From positions 1 through 5,770 of the forward strand of contig DATIXD010000062.1 in the NCBI GenBank assembly GCA_035518875.1: a stretch of 5,770 nucleotides of DNA. Direction: 5' to 3'. Below are positions 1 through 5,770 of the stretch, in pieces. The position numbers were made by a program, and so were the translations under genes. How positions within the stretch are numbered: position 1 is the first letter of the stretch; each line of letters begins with the position of its first letter. A model generated the notes under the pieces. That model searched no databases. It saw nothing but the letters and a program-made list of their open reading frames with translations, and was not told where the DNA came from. This DNA is from DATIXD01 sp035518875. Its GTDB lineage: Bacteria > Pseudomonadota > Gammaproteobacteria > Methylococcales > Methylococcaceae.

Positions 1-474
1 ATTCATTTTGATGTCGAGATCGACGATAGTGGCAAGGCCAGGGCAATCAACGCCAGCATCGAGGGTGTGTCGAGTGTTTTCAATCCAGACCAAGCTCTGG
101 TTTTGAGCCCTAAACAATCTGTTAAAAATGACAAATTGAAACCATCTGGCAGGGTGAGTTCCTACCGAATTGCAAAGCCCAACAGGAGTCGGAGTCGTGC
201 TGGCTTAACATTGGTTTATCTGCTCGTTATCGTTGTTGGGTTATTTATCTATGATAAGGTACCAAGAAAGACAGAGTTGGTTAATAGCATTACGGAACCG
301 GTGTCTGAAGTAGAGGAAGTAAAAGATACGCCTCAGTATCACTGCGAAGGTAAAACAAGGTGTCCAGAAATGACCTCTTGTGAGGAAGCAAGATATTACC
401 TGAATAATTGTCCAGGCACTGAAATGGATGGCGATCACGATGGTATTCCGTGTGAAAGTCAATGGTGTAATTAA
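1..474 (+). CDS. Cold-shock domain / excalibur domain membrane protein, 5' end cut off by window
   Basis: The frame is open from base 1 to a TAA at 472-474, giving 157 visible residues. Residues 1-20 (FDVEIDDSGKARAINAS and nearby) match the last strands of a cold-shock nucleic-acid-binding domain, so the gene starts upstream; the GTG at base 67 is internal. A basic linker ending in RSRSR (about 62-66) leads into one membrane segment at about 67-84. Then comes an acidic stretch, and at about 113-157 an excalibur domain with the calcium-loop-like motif DGDHDGIPCE (143-152). Six cysteines (115, 121, 127, 137, 151, 156) lie after the membrane segment and could form disulfides. By the positive-inside rule the cold-shock part is cytoplasmic and the excalibur part faces outward; this is inference. 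Excalibur domains are known as short calcium-binding modules of extracellular proteins. The gene is AT-rich compared with its neighbours (hand counts of two 60-base lines: about 43% and 35% GC). The cellular role is unknown. Confidence 0.86.
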   Translation: MHFDVEIDDSGKARAINASIEGVSSVFNPDQALVLSPKQSVKNDKLKPSGRVSSYRIAKPNRSRSRAGLTLVYLLVIVVGLFIYDKVPRKTELVNSITEPVSEVEEVKDTPQYHCEGKTRCPEMTSCEEARYYLNNCPGTEMDGDHDGIPCESQWCN

Positions 475-479
475 GCTAT

Positions 480-1457
480 ATGATCGCCTACCTCATCCGC
501 CGCATTCTTTACGCCATCCCGCTACTGATCGGGGTGAACATTCTGACCTTCGTGCTGTTTTTCGTGGTCAACTCACCCGACGACATGGCGCGCATGAACT
601 TGGGGCAGAAGCACGTCACCCAGGAAGCCATCGAGAAGTGGAAGCACGAACGCGGCTATGATCTGCCGCTGCTGTGGAACGAGAAAACCGAAGGGATGGG
701 CAAGCTGACCAATACGATCTTCTACCAGAAATCGGTGGGGCTGTTCCTTTTCCGCTTCGGCCGTTCCGATAGTGGGCGCGACATCGGCGCGGACATTCGC
801 CAGAGAATGTGGCCATCGCTGACCATCGCTGCGCCTTCGCTGGTCGTGGGATTGCTGGTCGACATCAGTCTGGCGCTAATGCTGGTGTTTTTCCGAATGA
901 CTTATCTGGAGTTCTGGGGCGTCGCCCTGTGCGTGGGACTGATGTCGATCTCATCGCTGTTCTACATCATCGGCGGCCAGTACCTGATCGGCAAGCTGCT
1001 CCAGCTGACGCCCATTTCCGGCTATGATTCCGGCCTCAATGCCATCAAGTTCCTGATTCTGCCGGTGGCGATCAGCGTGATCGCAGGTGTCGGTTCGGGG
1101 GTGCGCTGGTACCGCACGCTATTCCTGGAGGAGGTGGAGAAGGATTACGTGCGTACCGCTCGAGCCAAGGGACTGAGCGAAACCTTTGTGCTGTTTACCC
1201 ATGTGTTGAAGAACGCCATGATTCCCATCCTGACCGGTGTCGTGGTGATCCTGCCGCTGCTGTTCATCGGCAGCCTCATCATGGAGTCGTTTTTCAGCAT
1301 TCCGGGTCTGGGTAGCTACACCATCGACGCCATCAACCTCCAGGATTTCGCCATCGTCCGGGCGATGGTATTCCTGGGATCGGTGCTGTACATCTTAGGG
1401 CTGCTTCTGACCGACATTTCCTACACCCTGGTCGATCCGCGCGTTCGCCTGAGCTGA
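480..1457 (+). CDS. Peptide-type ABC transporter permease, DppB/YejB-like
   Basis: This is one of two membrane subunits of an importer of the dipeptide/oligopeptide/nickel family, in the inner membrane. The 325-aa length is normal for DppB proteins. The N-terminus MIAYLIRRILYAIPLLIGVN is the typical short basic stretch followed by the first membrane segment (about 9-31). A periplasmic region follows, ending in FGRSDSGRDIGADI (about 93-106), the counterpart of the family's LGRS region. Further hydrophobic segments lie at about 114-137, 145-170, 188-207, 248-271 and 291-313. The cytoplasmic EAA loop that docks the ATPase is clear at about 217-246 (DYVRTARAKGLSE with its conserved glycine). The end, DPRVRLS, is also typical. 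The start is supported by this N-terminal match, although no good Shine-Dalgarno site precedes it. It starts 5 bases after the preceding stop and ends 3 bases before the next gene. The substrate cannot be told from sequence. Confidence 0.95.
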   Translation: MIAYLIRRILYAIPLLIGVNILTFVLFFVVNSPDDMARMNLGQKHVTQEAIEKWKHERGYDLPLLWNEKTEGMGKLTNTIFYQKSVGLFLFRFGRSDSGRDIGADIRQRMWPSLTIAAPSLVVGLLVDISLALMLVFFRMTYLEFWGVALCVGLMSISSLFYIIGGQYLIGKLLQLTPISGYDSGLNAIKFLILPVAISVIAGVGSGVRWYRTLFLEEVEKDYVRTARAKGLSETFVLFTHVLKNAMIPILTGVVVILPLLFIGSLIMESFFSIPGLGSYTIDAINLQDFAIVRAMVFLGSVLYILGLLLTDISYTLVDPRVRLS

Positions 1458-1460
1458 GCC

Positions 1461-2861
1461 ATGCCGACCCTGTTCTGGACCGACGGCCTGTTCTTCATTC
1501 TACTGCTCATGCTCGCCGCAATGATCGTGCGGATGCGCGGCCGCGAGCATCTGCGCCGGCCCTGGCGCAAGGTGGCGCGCAGTAGAAGCGCCATGGTGTC
1601 GCTGGTGATCCTGGTGTTTTATCTCTTCATCGGCGTGCTCGATTCCATCCATTTTCTTCCATCGCAGGGACAAAACAACAATGGTGACGTGCAGTTCAAA
1701 ACCGAGGCGCTGAGCCTTCTGGACTGGTGGGCCACGCCCATTCGCACCCGCGTCGAGAAAACCTATTCCGCTCCGTTTGCGGCCTATGCCTATGCTAGGG
1801 AGAACATCCGCGCTGCGGACGGTAGCACCCATTGGGATTATCCGCGCCTTAAGTTCGGAGGGGCGCATCTTGCTGATCCCGAGCGGGAAAAGCTCGGTGA
1901 TGTTCTTTGGATCGGCGGGAAGGGCCTGGTCGAGGGATTGCTGGTTTGGATGCTTCTCGCCTCGGGTTTTGCGGCGGCGAGGGCGCGATCAAGAAGGCTT
2001 GATGTCATTAGAGAAACCCTGAAGCAAATGCTGAGGGGGCAGACCGAACTGCCCTGGCGCGCCGTGCTCGTTACGGTTTTTCTACTTTGCCTGGCCGGTT
2101 TCTGTATTGGCGAGCTGAGCCTGCAATATCATGTCCTGGGCACCGACAAGGTGGGCGAGGACGTGTTTTACCAAAGCCTCAAAAGCGTACGAACCGGTCT
2201 CATGATCGGCACGCTGACCACCTTTGTCACCCTGCCACTGTCCTTGGTGTTGGGGATTCTCGCGGGTTATTTCCGCGGCTGGGTGGATGACGTGATTCAA
2301 TATACCTACACAACGCTGAATTCAATTCCCGGCGTTTTGCTGATCGCCGCCGCGATTCTGGTGATGCAGGTTTACATGGCCAAGCACGAAGACGATTTCG
2401 CCAGTCTGGCCCTGCGGGCGGACTTCCGCCTGTTGTTTCTCTGCCTGATCCTTGGTATCACCAGTTGGACGGGGCTGTGCCGATTGCTGCGCGCCGAAAC
2501 CCTGAAACTGCGCGAGATGGAATACGTGCAGGCGGCATCTGCCCTGGGCGTGCGGCAGAGTGTGATTCTCCTGCGGCACATTCTGCCCAATGTGTTTCAT
2601 CTGGTATTGATTTCGGTGGCGCTGGATTTCAGTTCCCTGGTGTTGGCAGAAGCCGTGCTGTCCTATGTCAACATCGGCGTCGACCCCACCACCGAGAGCT
2701 GGGGCAACATGATCAATAGCGCGCGCCTGGAAATGGCCCGCGAGCCCATAGTCTGGTGGTCGCTGGCGGCGGCCTTCCTGTTCATGTTCGCTTTGGTGCT
2801 GGCCGCCAACCTGTTCGCCGACGCGGTCCGGGATGCGTTTGACCCGCGGCGCGCGGATTGA
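1461..2861 (+). CDS. Peptide-type ABC transporter permease, DppC/YejE-like, with extended N-terminal region
   Basis: This is the partner membrane subunit of the importer. Residues 220-466 are canonical for DppC/OppC: HVLGTDKVGEDVFYQSL (224-240), membrane segments, an EAA loop at about 350-377 (YVQAASALGVRQSVILLRHI) and the C-terminal NLFADAVRDAFDPRR. At 466 aa it is far longer than the usual 300 or so. The extra part holds a first hydrophobic segment (about 8-24), a basic stretch, a second (44-62) that resembles the OppC N-terminal domain, and a soluble loop of about 85 residues (63-147). A third segment (148-172) and a basic stretch (173-199) come before the segment at 200-217. Charge distribution puts the basic stretches in the cytoplasm and the long loop in the periplasm (inference). 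The ATG lies 3 bases after the preceding TGA, so translational coupling is likely. The frame is intact, so this is not a broken gene. Confidence 0.93.
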   Translation: MPTLFWTDGLFFILLLMLAAMIVRMRGREHLRRPWRKVARSRSAMVSLVILVFYLFIGVLDSIHFLPSQGQNNNGDVQFKTEALSLLDWWATPIRTRVEKTYSAPFAAYAYARENIRAADGSTHWDYPRLKFGGAHLADPEREKLGDVLWIGGKGLVEGLLVWMLLASGFAAARARSRRLDVIRETLKQMLRGQTELPWRAVLVTVFLLCLAGFCIGELSLQYHVLGTDKVGEDVFYQSLKSVRTGLMIGTLTTFVTLPLSLVLGILAGYFRGWVDDVIQYTYTTLNSIPGVLLIAAAILVMQVYMAKHEDDFASLALRADFRLLFLCLILGITSWTGLCRLLRAETLKLREMEYVQAASALGVRQSVILLRHILPNVFHLVLISVALDFSSLVLAEAVLSYVNIGVDPTTESWGNMINSARLEMAREPIVWWSLAAAFLFMFALVLAANLFADAVRDAFDPRRAD

Positions 2862-2881
2862 TATGCACTCATTAACGATTT

Positions 2882-2886
2882 GAGGA
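2882..2886 (+). promoter_or_regulatory. Ribosome binding site (GAGGA) that decides the DUF1015 start
   Basis: GAGGA lies 11 bases before the ATG at 2898. The in-frame TTG at 2880 overlaps this site and has no Shine-Dalgarno sequence of its own, so the ATG is the better start. The spacing is slightly long but usable. Confidence 0.55.
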
Positions 2887-2897
2887 AAAAGATTGAA

Positions 2898-4241
2898 ATG
2901 AACTTTGATGAGATTGGCTTGCATGTTCCCACCATTCTGCTGCCAAGACAGGGAATCGACCTCAACCGATGGGCGGTCATTGCCTGCGATCAGTACACCT
3001 CGCAGTCCAATTATTGGGAGAGTGTTAAGGAACTGGTGGGCGGCCGTCCATCGACTTTGGATCTGATTTTCCCGGAAATCTATCTCGAGTCAGAAGGCAA
3101 AGAAGAGCGTATCCGGAAGATCCGCGAAACGATGCGGCAGTTTCTTGAGGATGGGACACTCGTGCCTCAAAGACCGGGTTTCATCCTGGTCGATCGACAA
3201 ACCTGCCGGGCACAATCCAGAAAGGGTCTTGTCGTCGCTCTCGACCTGGAAAAATACCATTATCGCGAGGGCGCGAAAACCCTCATCAGGGCAACCGAGG
3301 GGACCATCGTGGAGCGATTGCCTCCGAGGATAAGAGTGAGGGAAAGTGCCGAGATCGAGCTCCCGCACATCATGGTGCTGATCGATGATCCCGGGAAAAC
3401 GGTTATAGAACCGTTGTTCGATAGGCCCTTAGAGCAGATTTACGACGTCGCCTTAATGATGAATGGCGGCCGGGTGAGGGGTTACAGGGTCGACGACGGC
3501 AAGCAAATCGCCTCGATAGGGCGGGCTATCGGGCGCTTAGCCGGACTGGATGTGTCAGTAGACCAGCCTATTGCTTCTGAGCGAGATGTTCTCCTCTACG
3601 CTCTAGGTGACGGAAACCATTCTTTCGCAACCGCCAAGGTGATTTGGGACAAACTCAAGGCCGGCGCCGCTGACAGCAACACGATCATGAATCACCCCGC
3701 GCGTTACGCCTTGGTCGAGTTGGTCAACCTCTACGATGAGGGGCTGGAGTTTGAAGCGATCCACCGGGTTATTTTCAACGCGGCCCCAGAAACCGTTCTG
3801 CGAGGGATGGAGCGGTTTTTCCATTCAGGGGGAATGGGGTATACATATCAGTACTGCGATACGCTGGCCGAGGCGAAAGACATCGCCGGCAAGCAAAACA
3901 GAGAACGCACTCACGCGATTCCATTTATGGCCGAAGGCCAGTATGGCGTGTCTTTCATCGAACGTCCTCGTTTCGGTTTGGAAGTCGCATCCTTGCAGGT
4001 TTTTCTGGATGATTTCCTGAAGAACAACCCGTCGGCCGAAATCGATTACATCCATGGTGAGGGCGCGGTTTCGGAGCTGGGTTCTAAACCCCATACCATG
4101 GGCTTTTTTCTGCCGGCCTTATCAAAATATCAGCTGTTTAAGACCATCGCCAAGGACGGGGCTTTGCCACGAAAAACCTTTTCCATGGGTGAGGCAGACG
4201 AGAAACGTTTTTACCTCGAATGTCGAAAAATCACAGCGTAG
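2898..4241 (+). CDS. DUF1015 (COG4198) family protein, function unknown
   Basis: The gene encodes a soluble protein of 447 aa with no signal peptide or membrane segment, so it is probably cytoplasmic. Recognition rests on several blocks typical of DUF1015 proteins: an N-terminal part with VPTILLPR and WAVIACDQYTSQ (about 10-36), PSTLDLIFPEIYL (51-63), RATEGTIVERLPPRIRVRES (131-150), the family hallmark ALGDGNHSFATAK (235-247), and HPARYALVELVNLYDEGLEF (266-285). Near the C-terminus are DYIHGE (383-388) and PRKTFSMGEADEKRFY (424-439). The length is normal for the family. To my knowledge the biochemical activity of this subgroup is not established, so none is assigned. The ATG is preferred to an in-frame TTG 18 bases upstream because a GAGGA site precedes it and the TTG would overlap that site. 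The gene follows the second permease after 36 bases and precedes the ATPase by 30 bases, with no terminator in either gap, so it is probably cotranscribed with the transporter. Its GC content looks slightly lower than that of the ABC genes (57% and 47% in two hand-counted lines). Confidence 0.9.
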   Translation: MNFDEIGLHVPTILLPRQGIDLNRWAVIACDQYTSQSNYWESVKELVGGRPSTLDLIFPEIYLESEGKEERIRKIRETMRQFLEDGTLVPQRPGFILVDRQTCRAQSRKGLVVALDLEKYHYREGAKTLIRATEGTIVERLPPRIRVRESAEIELPHIMVLIDDPGKTVIEPLFDRPLEQIYDVALMMNGGRVRGYRVDDGKQIASIGRAIGRLAGLDVSVDQPIASERDVLLYALGDGNHSFATAKVIWDKLKAGAADSNTIMNHPARYALVELVNLYDEGLEFEAIHRVIFNAAPETVLRGMERFFHSGGMGYTYQYCDTLAEAKDIAGKQNRERTHAIPFMAEGQYGVSFIERPRFGLEVASLQVFLDDFLKNNPSAEIDYIHGEGAVSELGSKPHTMGFFLPALSKYQLFKTIAKDGALPRKTFSMGEADEKRFYLECRKITA

Positions 4242-4271
4242 GGAGACAGTGGTTTCATTGTCGGTAACTTC

Positions 4272-5770
4272 ATGGTCAATTTGGCTAATGAACACTCCGT
4301 GAGCGTTTCTCTCCTATCGGTACAAGACCTCCGGGTGGGTTTCCGCCAGGGTGCGGATCTCGTGACCGCCGTCAACGGCATCAGTTTCGAAATACGGCGC
4401 GGTGAGACCTTCGCTTTGGTGGGCGAGTCGGGTTCTGGGAAGTCGGTGACGGCTCTGTCCGTGCTGCGCTTATTGCCACACAATGCCCGTATCGTGAGCG
4501 GCTCCGTTCAGCTCAACGGCACAGACTTGTTCAAGCTGCCGGAGTCTTCCCTGTGCGGCATCCGCGGCCGGCGCGTCGGCATCATCTTTCAGGACCCGAT
4601 GAGTTCGCTGAATCCGGTCCTGACCATCGGCCAGCAGGTCGGCGAAGTGCTGAGACTGCACCGGGGCCTGCGAGGCGAGGCCCTGAGGAACCGCGCAATT
4701 GAGCTGTTGGAGCAGGTCGGGCTGCCGCAGCCCGAGCACCATTACCGCGAATTTCCTCATCAACTGTCCGGCGGCATGCGGCAGCGGGCGATGATCGCCA
4801 TCGCCCTGGCCGGCGAGCCGGATCTGCTGATCGCCGATGAGCCGACCACTGCGCTTGACGTAACCATTCAGGCGCAAATTCTGGAACTGCTGAAGCGTTT
4901 GCAGCGCGAAACCGGCATGGCGCTTTGGCTGATCACGCATAACCTGGGCATCGTCGCCGAAGTGGCTGACCGGGTTGCTGTCATGCGCGGCGGGGAAATC
5001 GTGGAGATGGCCGAGAGCGTACCGTTTTTCGAGACGCCCCAGCATCCCTACAGTTGGCAGTTGTTCGACGCCATGCCGGTTTTCGAAAGCTGCCTGGGTC
5101 GGCCCAAGACCGAGTCGACGTCGCCATTGCTGGAAGTCCGCGATTTCCGGGTCTATTACCCGATCAAGCAAGGCATTTTTCAGCGCACCGTCGGTCACGT
5201 GCGGGCGGTGGACGGCGTGTCTTTTACCCTGCCGAAGGGCCAGACGCTTGCATTGGTGGGGGAATCCGGCTGCGGCAAGACCACCTTGGGCAAGGCCATG
5301 CTCAACCTAATCGAAAATTCCGGGGGCCAGGTGATCTTCGACGGCGTCGATGTTACGGGACTTCAAGGCAAGGCCCGGCGCGAGCGCTGCGCCAAGATGC
5401 AGATCATCTTCCAGGATCCTTATTCGTCCATGAATCCGAGGATGCTGGTCGGGGACATCGTCGAGGAGGGAATGCGGGCCTTGCTACCCAAATTGTCGGC
5501 GGATGAGCGGCGTGAGCGAGCGGAGAGTCTTTTGAAATCCGTCGGTTTGCCGAAGGCAGCGCGGCTGCGTTATCCCCACGAGTTCTCGGGCGGCCAGCGG
5601 CAGCGGATCTGCATCGCCCGGGCGATGGCGGTCAATCCCCAACTCATCGTTTGCGACGAACCCACCAGCGCACTGGACGTCTCCGTGCAAAAACAAATCC
5701 TCGGCCTGCTCAAGGAACTGCGGGAAAGCCAGCAGCTCAGCTATTTGTTCATCAGTCATGATCTTGCGGT
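4272..5770 (+). CDS. Fused double ATP-binding protein of peptide-type ABC transporter (DppD-DppF / YejF-like), 3' end cut off by window
   Basis: This is the energising subunit, with two ATPase domains in one chain; 499 codons are visible and the frame is still open at the window end. The first domain has Walker A GESGSGKS (51-58), Q-loop Q107, signature LSGGMRQ (165-171), Walker B LLIADE with catalytic Glu190, and H-loop His223. A short linker follows, containing the HPY motif usual after the core of DppD-type ATPases (258-260). The second domain starts near LLEVRDFRVYYP (286-297) and has Walker A GESGCGKT (330-337), Q381, FSGGQRQ (438-444), Walker B LIVCDE with Glu463, and H-loop His496. Both sites therefore look catalytically complete. 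Only the C-terminal tail, estimated at 30-50 residues, should be missing. The ATG at 4272 is the first usable start after the DUF1015 stop in the same frame. Its ribosome site is poor (GGTAA at 4263-4267), and GTG 4299 is an alternative that would still keep the whole first domain. Confidence 0.94.
   Translation, partial: MVNLANEHSVSVSLLSVQDLRVGFRQGADLVTAVNGISFEIRRGETFALVGESGSGKSVTALSVLRLLPHNARIVSGSVQLNGTDLFKLPESSLCGIRGRRVGIIFQDPMSSLNPVLTIGQQVGEVLRLHRGLRGEALRNRAIELLEQVGLPQPEHHYREFPHQLSGGMRQRAMIAIALAGEPDLLIADEPTTALDVTIQAQILELLKRLQRETGMALWLITHNLGIVAEVADRVAVMRGGEIVEMAESVPFFETPQHPYSWQLFDAMPVFESCLGRPKTESTSPLLEVRDFRVYYPIKQGIFQRTVGHVRAVDGVSFTLPKGQTLALVGESGCGKTTLGKAMLNLIENSGGQVIFDGVDVTGLQGKARRERCAKMQIIFQDPYSSMNPRMLVGDIVEEGMRALLPKLSADERRERAESLLKSVGLPKAARLRYPHEFSGGQRQRICIARAMAVNPQLIVCDEPTSALDVSVQKQILGLLKELRESQQLSYLFISHDLA

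Noticed and set aside
233..255. Promoter-like pair TTGTTG (233-238) and TATGAT (250-255) inside the first gene
   Set aside because: The spacing between the boxes is only 11 bases instead of about 17, and AT-rich coding DNA gives such matches by chance.
67..474. A separate 135-aa protein starting at GTG 67
   Set aside because: The same frame is open back to base 1 and its first residues match the end of a cold-shock domain, so GTG 67 is internal to a larger gene.
2880..2897. Upstream TTG start giving a 453-aa DUF1015 protein
   Set aside because: The TTG overlaps the GAGGA ribosome site that serves the ATG at 2898, and the added residues match nothing conserved.
2322..2924. Long open frame on the minus strand (200 codons)
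   Set aside because: It is antisense to the second permease, with a low-complexity Gln/His-rich translation and no recognisable motif.
3266..3283. Small inverted repeat GAGGG...CCCTC
   Set aside because: The stem is only 5 bases, lies inside the DUF1015 coding region and has no T-run, so it is not a terminator and is probably chance.
4470..5198. Long open frame on the minus strand (242 codons)
   Set aside because: It lies wholly antisense to the conserved double ATPase gene. Its Gln/His/Arg-rich translation resembles no family and is typical of the complement of GC-rich coding DNA.

Overview
The window reads as proteobacterial, probably gammaproteobacterial, chromosomal DNA. The evidence is the family make-up: a cold-shock/excalibur membrane protein and a DppBC-type peptide transporter with a fused ATPase. 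All real genes are on the + strand and packed tightly, with gaps of 5, 3, 36 and 30 bases. No RNA gene, insertion sequence, CRISPR array, terminator or convincing promoter was seen, and the only stretches without a gene are those short gaps. The species cannot be named from the sequence.

Layout: (1) Bases 1-474 hold the 3' part of a gene whose start lies outside the window. Its product has the end of a cold-shock domain, a basic linker, one membrane segment and a C-terminal excalibur domain. This stretch is clearly more AT-rich than the rest. (2) Bases 480-1457 and 1461-2861 encode the two permease subunits of a peptide/nickel-type (Dpp/Opp/Yej) ABC importer. The second is unusually long (466 aa) and carries an extra N-terminal region. 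(3) Bases 2898-4241 encode a 447-aa DUF1015 (COG4198) protein, lodged between the transporter's permease and ATPase genes. (4) From base 4272 to the window end runs the ATPase gene, two complete DppD- and DppF-like nucleotide-binding domains in one chain; its C-terminus is cut off by the window edge.

Permeases 1 and 2 would form the membrane channel and the double ATPase would power it, as in Yej- or Gsi-type importers. No substrate-binding protein gene is visible. The place where one often sits, just upstream of the first permease, is occupied by the AT-rich cold-shock/excalibur gene. The DUF1015 protein is the most intriguing member because its function is not established, and its place inside the transporter cluster suggests a link to the transported compound. 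I did not find a clearly new multi-gene system; the points worth following are the DUF1015 placement, the extended permease and the composition break at about base 475.
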